DNA from: DATFWK01 sp035259345
GTDB taxonomy: Bacteria > Actinomycetota > Thermoleophilia > Miltoncostaeales > Miltoncostaeaceae
Length of the DNA stretch: 7,481 bases
Direction: 5' to 3'
Assembly (NCBI GenBank): GCA_035259345.1
Contig: DATFWK010000225.1
Location: 1 to 7,481 of the forward strand
Below, piece by piece: positions 1 to 5,869 of the stretch. The notes below the pieces were generated by a model. The model did not search any database. It was given only the letters and a program-made list of their open reading frames with translations, and had not been told where the DNA came from. Position 1 is the stretch's first letter. Each line of letters starts with the position of its first letter. The position numbers were made by a program, and so were the translations under genes.

Positions 1-515
1 TCGACGAGCGTCGCGACAAACGGATAGATGCCGTCGACGAGGCGGCCGCCGATGTCGGTGATGTAGGAGAGCTGCCCGCGCCCGACGCCCGCCGGTGCGC
101 CCACGTTGACCGTCGCGCGGATCACCGGGGTGTCGTCCGAGTAGGTCGTCGCGACCAGCGTGTCGCCGGAGAGCTCGAGCGTGGTGCGCCCCGGGGTCGC
201 AGGCACGCCGCGTGCCTTGACGTAGTCGCGCATCCCGGGGTTCGAGTTGAAGTAGTGCGTCCACCAGCGGCTCGGCGTCTGCCCGTCCGGCGCCGTGCGG
301 TCGAGGTCCGGCCCCGCGTAGGTGAGCGAATAGGAGCCGAATCCGGACGTCTGGTCGTCGGCGTCGACGACGTACTGGTTCATGAAGAGCTGCCGGTTCG
401 CGATCGGCCGCAGATCCGGGTGGGTCAGCGCCGCGACCGCCTCGGGATCCTCCGGGATCCAGGTGAAGTAGAGCATCCTGCTGTTGATCACCATCTGGGG
501 TGGCACGAGGGCCAT
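1..515 (-). CDS. Acetoacetate decarboxylase-like protein, partial (C-terminus outside window)
   Basis: The reading frame is open from an ATG at 515 to the left edge, giving about 171 residues with no stop. The start is well supported: AAGGAGG (521-527) lies 5 nt upstream. The opening region (residues about 10-40, with MLYFTWIPEDPEAV) and the later stretches SRWWTHYFN, TPVIRATVNVG and YPFV resemble acetoacetate decarboxylase (ADC)-fold proteins, which decarboxylate or otherwise process beta-keto acids through a Schiff-base lysine. The part that should carry that lysine is not confirmed here, so activity cannot be judged and a non-catalytic ADC-fold protein is possible. It lies 38 nt downstream of yciH on the same strand and may be co-transcribed with it, though no functional link is obvious. 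The gene call is firm from frame and ribosome binding site; the family call rests on remembered similarity and is moderate. Confidence 0.55.
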   Translation of the reverse strand, partial: MALVPPQMVINSRMLYFTWIPEDPEAVAALTHPDLRPIANRQLFMNQYVVDADDQTSGFGSYSLTYAGPDLDRTAPDGQTPSRWWTHYFNSNPGMRDYVKARGVPATPGRTTLELSGDTLVATTYSDDTPVIRATVNVGAPAGVGRGQLSYITDIGGRLVDGIYPFVATLV

Positions 516-553
516 CGGAGCCTCCTTCGACGCGCGGTCCGGACGCGCCCAGA

Positions 554-877
554 CTACCCCCCGGCGAGCTTCGTCCGGTACCGCCCGGCGAGGTGGGCCG
601 CGACGCGCTCGCGGTGGTCGCCCTGGATCTCGATCACGCCGTCCTTCACCGCGCCGCCGGAGCCGCAGAGGCGCCTGAGCTCGCGGGCGACCTCCGCCCC
701 CTCGGCCGGCGGGACGCCGTCGACCAGCGTGACGGTCTTGCCCTTGCGCCCGGCCTTCGTGCGGCTGATGCGCACGACGCCGTCGCCGCGGGCGGGCGCC
801 GGCGCCTGCTCGACCGGCTCCGGCACGCGGCCGGCCTCGGTCGAGTAGACGAGCCTGGATGTCGGCGGTCGCTCGAT
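554..877 (-). CDS. yciH: YciH/SUI1 (eIF1-like) translation initiation factor, apparent non-AUG start
   Basis: The product matches the bacterial YciH family: an N-terminal RLVYSTEAGR signature, then a SUI1 domain containing RTKAGRKGKTVTLVDGV, LCGSGGAVKDGVIEIQGDHR and the terminal KLAGG. SUI1 proteins (eIF1 in eukaryotes) act on the small ribosomal subunit and influence start-site fidelity; YciH in E. coli is linked to translation control under stress. No in-frame ATG, GTG or TTG lies near the conserved N-terminus. The nearest downstream GTG, at the V of GRVPEP, would delete the conserved VYST segment. I start it at ATC (877-875), 4 nt after GGAGG (882-886). That gives 107 residues and an N-terminus one residue longer than E. 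coli YciH. Identity is firm; the start is inferred. A sequencing indel is the main alternative. Divergent from the PHP gene. Confidence 0.85.
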   Translation of the reverse strand: MERPPTSRLVYSTEAGRVPEPVEQAPAPARGDGVVRISRTKAGRKGKTVTLVDGVPPAEGAEVARELRRLCGSGGAVKDGVIEIQGDHRERVAAHLAGRYRTKLAGG

Positions 878-880
878 CGT

Positions 881-886
881 CCCTCC
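881..886 (-). promoter_or_regulatory. Shine-Dalgarno of yciH (GGAGGG)
   Basis: On the minus strand GGAGGG is followed by ACG and then ATC. No ATG, GTG or TTG in any frame follows within normal distance. This strong ribosome binding site with no canonical start behind it is the reason for proposing an ATC start for yciH. Confidence 0.5.
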
Positions 887-900
887 GGGGTCCGCCGGGC

Positions 901-906
901 CATTGT
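901..906 (+). promoter_or_regulatory. Putative -10 element (CATTGT) for a leaderless PHP gene
   Basis: CATTGT keeps the A at position 2 and T at position 6 of the TAnnnT -10 consensus. It ends 6 nt before the GTG start at 913, so transcription would begin about at the start codon. There is no Shine-Dalgarno sequence before this GTG, which agrees with a leaderless mRNA. Sequence-only inference. Confidence 0.4.
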
Positions 907-907
907 G
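902..907 (-). promoter_or_regulatory. Putative -10 element (CACAAT) for yciH
   Basis: On the minus strand CACAAT matches A2 and T6 of TAnnnT and would place the start of transcription near 895, ahead of the GGAGGG ribosome binding site. It overlaps the plus-strand CATTGT almost completely, so the two divergent promoters would share the same base pairs. Confidence 0.3.
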
Positions 908-912
908 GCAGA

Positions 913-1767
913 GTGCCCCGCGTCGTCCCCGACCTCCACAGCCACACGACCGCCTCGGACGGGGAGCTCGACCCGGAGGACCTCGTCGCCGCGGCGGCGG
1001 CGGCCGGCGTGGGCGTCCTCGCGGTGACCGACCACGACACGATGGCCGCCGTCCCGGCCGCGGCGGCTGCCGCCCGGCGTCTCGGCGTGCAGGTGATCCC
1101 CGGCGTGGAGCTGAGCGTCCGAGTGCCCCACGGCTCGATGCACCTGCTCGGGTACTTCCGCACGGCCGACCCGCAGCCGCTGGCCGGGCGCCTCGAGGAG
1201 CTCGGCGCCGAGCGGGAGGTCCGCATCGCCGCGATCGTGGCCCGGCTCGACGCGCTCGGCGTCCCGGTCTCGCTCGAGCGGGTGCGCGCACGGGCCAAGG
1301 GACGGGTCGGGCGGCCCCACGTCGCCGCCGAGCTGGTCGCCGCCGGCCACGTCCCCTCGCGCGAGGCCGCGTTCGACACGCTGATCGGCGACGGCGGGCC
1401 GGCCTGGGTGCCCTCGGCCGGGCTCCTCCCCGACGAGGCGGTCGAGCTGGTCCGCGCCTCCGGCGGCGCGGCCGTCCTCGCCCACCCGGCCTCGCTCGCC
1501 CTCGGCGCCCGGCACCTCGAGGCGTTCGTGCAGGGCCTCGCGGCGCGCGGGCTCGCCGGCATCGAGGTGCACCGGCCGGATCACACCCCCGAGCAGCGCG
1601 ACGCGTTCGCCCGCATCGCCCGGCGCCTCCGCCTGGTCCCGGCCGGGGGCTCCGACTTCCACCGCCCCGACGGGCCGGTGCGGCTCGGCGACACGGGCGA
1701 GCCGCCGCTGCCGCACGACGTGCCGGACCGCCTGCTCAACGGGTTCGCTACCGTGTCCGCCCGGTGA
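913..1767 (+). CDS. PHP-domain metal-dependent phosphoesterase (TrpH/YciV-like)
   Basis: The 284-residue product carries the full PHP motif set: DLHSHT (H9, H11) and D16; TDHDT (D40, H41, D42); PGVE (E66); GRPH (H136); AHP (H191) and GSDFH (D248, H250). These residues bind the metal cluster that hydrolyses phosphoesters. The arrangement and length match the TrpH/YciV group, whose characterised members remove 5' nucleotides from short RNAs or dephosphorylate 3',5'-nucleoside bisphosphates. The exact substrate cannot be read from sequence. I chose GTG at 913 because it sits 6 nt after a -10-like CATTGT and just before the first motif; an ATG at 859 would add 18 poorly conserved residues and overlap yciH. 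The stop overlaps the start of the M3 peptidase gene (GTGA), so the two are probably translationally coupled. Confidence 0.9.
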   Translation: MPRVVPDLHSHTTASDGELDPEDLVAAAAAAGVGVLAVTDHDTMAAVPAAAAAARRLGVQVIPGVELSVRVPHGSMHLLGYFRTADPQPLAGRLEELGAEREVRIAAIVARLDALGVPVSLERVRARAKGRVGRPHVAAELVAAGHVPSREAAFDTLIGDGGPAWVPSAGLLPDEAVELVRASGGAAVLAHPASLALGARHLEAFVQGLAARGLAGIEVHRPDHTPEQRDAFARIARRLRLVPAGGSDFHRPDGPVRLGDTGEPPLPHDVPDRLLNGFATVSAR

Positions 1768-3563
1768 GCGCCGTCGATCTCGCACCGTCCGCCCCGCGCG
1801 CTGCGGGGGTCCACTGGGATCTCAGCTCGCTGGCACCGGACGCGGAGACGGCACGGCGCAGGATGGACGAGGCCCTGGAGCGGTGCCGCGCGTTCGAGGC
1901 CGCCTACCGGGGCACGATCGCCGAGATCAGGCCGCAGCGGCTCGCCGAGATGCTCCGCGAGCTCGCCGAGATCGACAACGAGCTCTCGCGCCTGGCCTCC
2001 TACGCGCACCTGCGCGAGGCCGTGGACGTGACCGACCAGGAGAACCGCGACCTGTCCGCCGCCATCGACCGCGCGCTGGTCGAGGCGGCCAACCTGCTGC
2101 GCTTCGCCGAGCACGAGTGGATCGCGCTCCCGGACGACGTCGCCCGCGATTTGTCCGACGCGCCCGAGGTGGCCGCGGACGCCCATTACCTGCGCGCCCT
2201 GCGCCGGTACGGGCCCCATACGCTCTCCGAGCCCGAGGAGCGGGCCCTCGCCGAGCGCACGCCCGCGGCGGTGAGCGCCTGGCAGACGCTCTTCGGCCAG
2301 ATCACCTCGACGCTCGAGACGCCCTTCGATGCCGGGGACGGCCCGGAGCCGCACAACCTCGACCGGCTGCTCGCCCTGATGCGCGACCGCCGGCGCAAGG
2401 TCCGCCGGCGCGCCTTCAAGGCCCTCTACGGGATGCTCGAGCCGCACACCCCGGTCCTCGCCCACTGCTACGACACGCTGGTGGCGGACCGCCTGGTGAT
2501 GGACCGCCTCCGCGAGTACGGCGGGCCCATGGAGGCGACGCACCTGCGCAACGAGGTGGACAGCGAGGTGGTCGACCGGATGCTCGAGGCGGTCGAGCGC
2601 CACTACGGCCTGGCCCAGCGGTGGTTCACGACCAAGGCGGGTCTCCTCGGCATCGACCAGATGACGGTCTACGACCAGTACGCGCCCGTGGGCGATCCGC
2701 GCCCGGTTCGCTTCGACGAGGCGGTGCGCCTGGTCGGCGACTCGTTCGACCGGTTCTCCCCCGCCATCGGCGACATCGCACGGGGGTTCTTCGCCGAGCG
2801 GCGCGTGGACGCCGAGCCGCGGGCGGGCAAGCGCGGCGGCGCCTTCTGCTCGCCGGTGGCCCAGAACGCGCGGCCCTACGTGCTCCTGAACTACACGGAC
2901 CGCATGGACGACGTGATGACGATGGCCCACGAGCTCGGCCACGGCATGCACTTCACGCTCGCCCACGACCATCAGACGGCGCTCTCCGCGGGAACCGGCC
3001 TCGCGCTCGCCGAGATCGCCTCCACCTTCGGCGAGCTCCTCACGTTCGACTTCCTGCTCGCGCGCGAGTCCGACCCGGACACCCGCCGGGCGCTCGTCAG
3101 CGAGCGCGTCGAGGGTGCATTCGCCACGATCTTCCGCCAGACCGTGCTCTGCCGCTTCGAGCAGGCGGCCTATGGCATGCGCGCGGAGGGCCAGACGCTC
3201 ACCGTCGAGCGCCTGGCCGAGGCCTGGCTCGAGGCGAACCACCGCTACTACGGGGACAGCGTGCGGATGCCGAAGCCCTACCGGCTCGGCTGGTCCTACA
3301 TCGTCCACTTCGTCTCGACGCGCTTCTACACGTACGCCTACTCGTTCGCGCAGCTGGTCGCGCTCGTGCTCTACGGCCGCTACCGGCGGGACGGCGAGGC
3401 GTTCGTCGGGCGGTACCTCGACTTCCTCGCGGCCGGCGGCAGCGAGGCGCCGGTGCCGCTGCTCGCGCGCCTCGGCGTCGACCTGCGCGAGCCCGCCGTC
3501 TGGGACGAGGGCTTCGCGGAGGTCGAGCGGATGATCGAGGAGGCCCGGGCGATCGCCGCCTGA
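1764..3563 (+). CDS. pepF: M3-family oligoendopeptidase (PepF-like)
   Basis: A 599-residue zinc metallopeptidase of family M3, about the normal length for oligoendopeptidase F. The catalytic HELGH is at residues 389-393 (two zinc-binding His and the general-base Glu), and the third ligand lies in EIASTFGE with Glu 417. The C-terminal HFVSTRFYTYAYSFAQ region is the conserved M3 substrate-binding segment. The N-terminal half (residues about 20-330) is the helical PepF lobe that closes over short peptides. No signal peptide is seen, so it is a cytoplasmic enzyme that degrades oligopeptides. The GTG start at 1764 overlaps the PHP stop by 4 nt and begins right before the conserved WDLSSL segment. 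Longer upstream in-frame sequence is antisense-like arginine/proline-rich translation of the PHP gene and was excluded. Confidence 0.95.
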   Translation: MSAVDLAPSAPRAAGVHWDLSSLAPDAETARRRMDEALERCRAFEAAYRGTIAEIRPQRLAEMLRELAEIDNELSRLASYAHLREAVDVTDQENRDLSAAIDRALVEAANLLRFAEHEWIALPDDVARDLSDAPEVAADAHYLRALRRYGPHTLSEPEERALAERTPAAVSAWQTLFGQITSTLETPFDAGDGPEPHNLDRLLALMRDRRRKVRRRAFKALYGMLEPHTPVLAHCYDTLVADRLVMDRLREYGGPMEATHLRNEVDSEVVDRMLEAVERHYGLAQRWFTTKAGLLGIDQMTVYDQYAPVGDPRPVRFDEAVRLVGDSFDRFSPAIGDIARGFFAERRVDAEPRAGKRGGAFCSPVAQNARPYVLLNYTDRMDDVMTMAHELGHGMHFTLAHDHQTALSAGTGLALAEIASTFGELLTFDFLLARESDPDTRRALVSERVEGAFATIFRQTVLCRFEQAAYGMRAEGQTLTVERLAEAWLEANHRYYGDSVRMPKPYRLGWSYIVHFVSTRFYTYAYSFAQLVALVLYGRYRRDGEAFVGRYLDFLAAGGSEAPVPLLARLGVDLREPAVWDEGFAEVERMIEEARAIAA

Positions 3564-3575
3564 GCCTCCCCCGCC

Positions 3576-4169
3576 TCACTTCTTCTTGGATGCCTTCTTC
3601 GAGGCCTTGAGCGGGTTCAGCGCGCGCTGCACCTGCTCGGGCAGCTCGGTGATGTGGTAGAGCGGCAGCCCGCAGGCCGGGCCGCTGCGCGTGGGGCGCG
3701 CGTAACAGGTGACCGGCTCGCCCCAGAGGACGCTCGTGCGGTGGCCTCGCTCGCAGACGTAGACGCGGGCGATGCGCACCGGGGGCAGCCCGCCGAGCTC
3801 GGCCGGGCCCTCCTCGGTCGGGACCTCGGCCTCCTCGAACACGGGGACCGGGTCGTCCGCGGCCTCCTCGACGTCCTCGGCGTCGGCGACCGTCTCCTCG
3901 ACGTCCGCCTCGGCGACCTCGTCGGCCTCCGCGAGCGCCTCCTCCTGGTCCGCCGCCTCGTCGTCACCCTCGGCGACGGGCTCCTCGACGGCCTGCTCGC
4001 CGTCCTCTGCCGGCGCCTCGGCCTCGGGCTCGGCCGCCTCGGGCTCGGCGACCTCGATCTCCGGTGCCGCCTGCTCCTCGGCCTTCGCCTCGGCAGGGGT
4101 CTCCTCGGCCGCGGCCTCCGGCCCGGCCGCCTGCGTGTCCGGCGTGGTCACCTCGGTCTCGTCGCTCAT
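3576..4169 (-). CDS. Acidic low-complexity protein with Cys/His cluster and lysine-rich tail
   Basis: The 197-residue product has three parts. Residues 1 to about 125 are Glu/Ala/Asp/Pro-rich with no Cys, Trp or Tyr and are probably disordered. Residues about 130-180 are a compact segment with YVCERGHR (C139, H143), C155 and C166, a possible zinc site of CX3H-X11-C-X10-C spacing. The last residues are KASKKASKKK. The ATG at 4169 is supported by GAGGAG (4175-4180) 5 nt upstream and a TATCCT -10 at 4194-4199. I do not recognise a named family. The YxCxxGHR motif resembles the zinc core of the actinobacterial RNA-polymerase-binding protein RbpA, but the acidic arm is not an RbpA feature and the lower half of the motif differs. 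A nucleic-acid- or polymerase-associated role is a guess. It converges on the M3 gene with a 12-nt gap. Confidence 0.85.
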   Translation of the reverse strand: MSDETEVTTPDTQAAGPEAAAEETPAEAKAEEQAAPEIEVAEPEAAEPEAEAPAEDGEQAVEEPVAEGDDEAADQEEALAEADEVAEADVEETVADAEDVEEAADDPVPVFEEAEVPTEEGPAELGGLPPVRIARVYVCERGHRTSVLWGEPVTCYARPTRSGPACGLPLYHITELPEQVQRALNPLKASKKASKKK

Positions 4170-4193
4170 CCCGGCTCCTCTCTCGACCGAGGA

Positions 4194-4199
4194 AGGATA
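4194..4199 (-). promoter_or_regulatory. Putative -10 (TATCCT) of the acidic protein gene
   Basis: TATCCT on the minus strand fits TAnnnT and lies 24 nt before the ATG at 4169, with GAGGAG between them. Transcription would start near 4187 and give a short leader of about 18 nt. No good -35 is visible. Confidence 0.45.
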
Positions 4200-4234
4200 G
4201 CGCGGGTCCTGCCGGTCACGGCCGGCGCGGTCCG

Positions 4235-4903
4235 GTGAGCGCCGACGACCTGCCGCCGGGATTCGACCCCGTGGACGAGGAGGTCGCCGTCGGGCCGTAT
4301 CTCCTTCGGATCGTGCGGCCGCGGACAGCCGAGACCCTGATCGACGAGGCGCTGTTCGCGCTCGACGAGCGCCTCCCGTACTGGGCCGAGGTCTGGCCGA
4401 GCGCTCGCGTGCTGGCCGGGGCGCTCGTCGCGGAGCCGCTCGCCGGGCGCCGCGTGCTCGAGCTCGGGGCCGGCCTCGGCGTCCCGAGCATCGTCGCGGC
4501 CCTGCGGGGGGCGACGGCGGTGGCCACGGACTGGTACGAGGAGGCGCTCGCCTTTTGCCGCGCGAACGTCGCACGGGCCGGGGTGCCCGTGGACGTGCTG
4601 CTCGTCGACTGGTTCGACCCGCCGGCCGAGCTCCTCGCCGGCGAGCCGTTCGACCTGGTGATCGGCGCGGACGTGCTCTACGAGCCGCGCCACGCCGCGC
4701 CGCTGGCCGAGCTCGTCCGGCGCCTCGTGGCCCCGTGCGGGACCGCCTGGATCGCCGATCCCCGCCGCCCCGACGCCGCGCCGTTCCTCCGCAGGATGGC
4801 CGAGGCCGGATGGAGCGTCGAGACGGAGGAGGTCAGGAACCCCGGCCGTATCGACGAGTCGGGGCCGATCATCAAGCTCCATCGCATCCGGCCGCCTGGT
4901 TGA
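4235..4903 (+). CDS. Class I SAM-dependent methyltransferase, METTL21/methyltransferase-16-like
   Basis: A 222-residue Rossmann-fold methyltransferase. Motif I is VLELGAGLGVPS (from residue 74), followed by an acidic strand end (ATDW) that would contact the SAM ribose, and a motif IV-like DVLYE at 146-150. The D-x-x-Y pattern after an FDLVIGA strand, and the YWAEVWPSA segment before motif I, are typical of the METTL21/NNT1-type family, many of whose eukaryotic members methylate protein lysines; bacterial substrates are mostly unknown. The start is GTG at 4235, the only sensible one before the conserved region; no clear Shine-Dalgarno sequence is seen. It diverges from the acidic Lys-tailed protein gene with 65 nt between the starts. 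The stop TGA (4901-4903) overlaps the possible -35 of the tRNA promoter. Confidence 0.85.
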   Translation: MSADDLPPGFDPVDEEVAVGPYLLRIVRPRTAETLIDEALFALDERLPYWAEVWPSARVLAGALVAEPLAGRRVLELGAGLGVPSIVAALRGATAVATDWYEEALAFCRANVARAGVPVDVLLVDWFDPPAELLAGEPFDLVIGADVLYEPRHAAPLAELVRRLVAPCGTAWIADPRRPDAAPFLRRMAEAGWSVETEEVRNPGRIDESGPIIKLHRIRPPG

Positions 4904-4924
4904 GGGCCGCGGCGGGACGTCCGA

Positions 4925-4930
4925 TACACT
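4925..4930 (+). promoter_or_regulatory. Putative -10 (TACACT) of tRNA-Asn
   Basis: TACACT fits TAnnnT and ends 12 nt before the tRNA. A TTGAGG at 4900-4905 could be the -35, with a rather long 19-nt spacer. This suggests that the tRNA has its own promoter rather than depending on the methyltransferase transcript. Confidence 0.5.
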
Positions 4931-4942
4931 CGTCCGGAGCGA

Positions 4943-5015
4943 TCCTCGGTAGCTCAATTGGTAGAGCATCCGGCTGTTAACCGGAGGGTTGCAGGTTCGA
5001 GTCCTGCCCGAGGAG
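4943..5015 (+). tRNA. tRNA-Asn (anticodon GTT)
   Basis: A 73-nt cloverleaf can be folded by eye. The acceptor stem TCCTCGG pairs with CCGAGGA (5008-5014) and the discriminator is G5015. The D arm is GCTC-AATTGGTA-GAGC. The anticodon stem TCCGG/CCGGA closes the loop CTGTTAA, whose central GTT reads Asn codons. The T arm is GCAGG-TTCGAGT-CCTGC. CCA is not encoded. Immediately downstream lies a truncated SDR gene on the other strand, so the 3' end coincides with a rearrangement boundary. Confidence 0.97.
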
Positions 5016-5017
5016 TG

Positions 5018-5345
5018 AGAAAAGCCCCTCTCCTGCAGCGGTCGCAGGACCGGGGTTCGCGTCGGCGACGAGAATGACGACGCCCGGCTCGTAGCGGTCG
5101 AGGAAGTCGGCGGCCACCGTGGGATCGGTTGCGTCCGCGACCTCCAGCCGGATCGCGGCGCCGCCGTTCGGGATCCCCTCAAGCCCGGACGCTGTCAGGG
5201 CTACCGCGACCACCGGGGCGCCGGCCTGAGCCATGGCCGCCGCGATCCCGCGGCCCAGGCCGCTGCTCGCGCCGACGACGATCGTTGTCCCGCCGACCGG
5301 GTCGCTCCCGGCGCCGGCGATGTCACTCGCGGGCTTGGTGCTCAT
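5018..5345 (-). pseudogene. SDR-family oxidoreductase, N-terminal remnant, frameshifted and cut at the tRNA
   Basis: The ATG at 5345 has AAGGAG 5 nt upstream, so this was once a normal gene start. About 95 residues follow the short-chain dehydrogenase pattern: a beta strand and nucleotide-binding GASSGLG (residues 25-31), a second strand VVAVALTASG, an acidic EVADATD and a fourth strand VVILVADANP. Intact SDRs are about 250 residues and carry the catalytic YxxxK further on; none of that is present. Just after ANP the family-like continuation VLRPLQERGFS appears one frame away, which points to a one-base insertion in the CCGGGG run at 5050-5055. The similarity stops at 5018, next to the tRNA 3' end. 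The open frame then runs on into antisense tRNA. A functional short protein is unlikely. Confidence 0.7.
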
Positions 5346-5492
5346 GGCTGCTCCTTTCGTTTCCAACAGAGATCCGGGCACTCGGCGAATCCATCGCGAG
5401 CGGATCGCGCATCGCACAGAGGACACCGGGCCGCGCTCGGATCGGCACCGCCGAGGAATGAGGAAGGCGCACTCCGGGCCACGCCCCCTCCG

Positions 5493-5605
5493 CATCTCGA
5501 GGTGCACCCCGGCGACAGGGAGGCCGCGGCTGCGTTCCTGGCCGAGTTGCTCGGCTGGCGGCCTGAGCTGATCCGAGCGGGCTCCGGGTCCTACTTCGCC
5601 GGCGA
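5493..5605 (+). pseudogene. VOC-domain (glyoxalase-fold) fragment
   Basis: About 37 residues in one plus frame, from HLEVHPGDREAAAAFLAELL to LGWRPELIRAGSGSYFA, match the first beta-alpha-beta unit of a VOC superfamily protein: the opening metal-ligand His strand, the helix with aaaFLaeLLGW, and the following strand. A complete VOC domain needs about 110-130 residues. Upstream there is no start or ribosome binding site attached to it, and downstream the frame loses similarity after about 5605, where the minus-strand hypothetical gene begins to match its own family. It is therefore an internal remnant left by deletion or recombination. An intact VOC gene lies further right at 7153, but the two are not obviously copies. 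Confidence 0.55.
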
Positions 5606-5869
5606 GGGGGCGGCCCGATCGAGGCTGACAGACTCGGGACCACCCTCGCGGAGGACGATGGCGTCGACGCTGTCGCCGGCGGGCTCCACAGTCGCGCAGA
5701 GGGCGATCGCCAGCTTGGCGAGCGCGCCGAGCCGGGGGACCGGGCGGAGCGGCCGCCCGAACCGGATCAGATCACCCCGCTGCTCGAAGTCGGAGCCCTC
5801 CCGCTGCGGCACGCCGTTCACGTACACGCCGACCACCTCCCGCGTGCCCTCGGGCAGGGCGAAGTCCAT
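5591..5869 (-). CDS. Small conserved-looking hypothetical protein
   Basis: A 92-residue frame starting at ATG 5869 (a GTG four codons earlier is the alternative; neither has a clear ribosome binding site). The segment VYVNGVPQREGSDFEQRGD and then LIRFGRPLRP looks like a compact beta-rich domain of the kind found in many actinobacterial hypothetical proteins, ending in a GDSVD strand. No catalytic motif, signal peptide or membrane span is evident, and the function is unknown. The last eight or so codons (RAAPSPAK) are antisense to the VOC fragment, so the C-terminus was probably acquired at the junction and the native end may be lost. It could be expressed or already decaying. Confidence 0.5.
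   Translation of the reverse strand: MDFALPEGTREVVGVYVNGVPQREGSDFEQRGDLIRFGRPLRPVPRLGALAKLAIALCATVEPAGDSVDAIVLREGGPESVSLDRAAPSPAK

Noticed and set aside
554..1291. Long 245-residue version of the yciH frame
   Set aside because: Everything before ERPPTSRLVYST is Arg/Pro/Gly-rich antisense of the PHP gene and not part of the family.
903..1763. N-terminal extension of the M3 peptidase frame over the PHP gene
   Set aside because: It is a shifted-frame shadow of a gene with a complete set of PHP motifs; the M3 family begins at the GTG at 1764.
3548..3557. GGCGATCGCC palindrome at the end of the M3 gene
   Set aside because: It lies within coding sequence, is short, has no loop or T tract, and is expected by chance at this GC content.
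3654..4238. Plus-strand Leu/Gly/Arg-rich and Ser/Ala-rich frames opposite the acidic protein
   Set aside because: They come from the repetitive GAG/GCC codons of the real minus-strand gene and have no ribosome binding site or motif support.
5031..5049. Hairpin TCCTGC-AGCGGTC-GCAGGA after the tRNA as a terminator
   Set aside because: The stem is weak and no T tract follows; it sits inside the SDR remnant, whose coding sequence explains it.
4943..5182. Minus-strand frames through the tRNA giving peptides such as GQDSNLQPSG and GRTRTCNPPVNSRML
   Set aside because: These are the well-known spurious translations of antisense tRNA genes; the tRNA explains the sequence.
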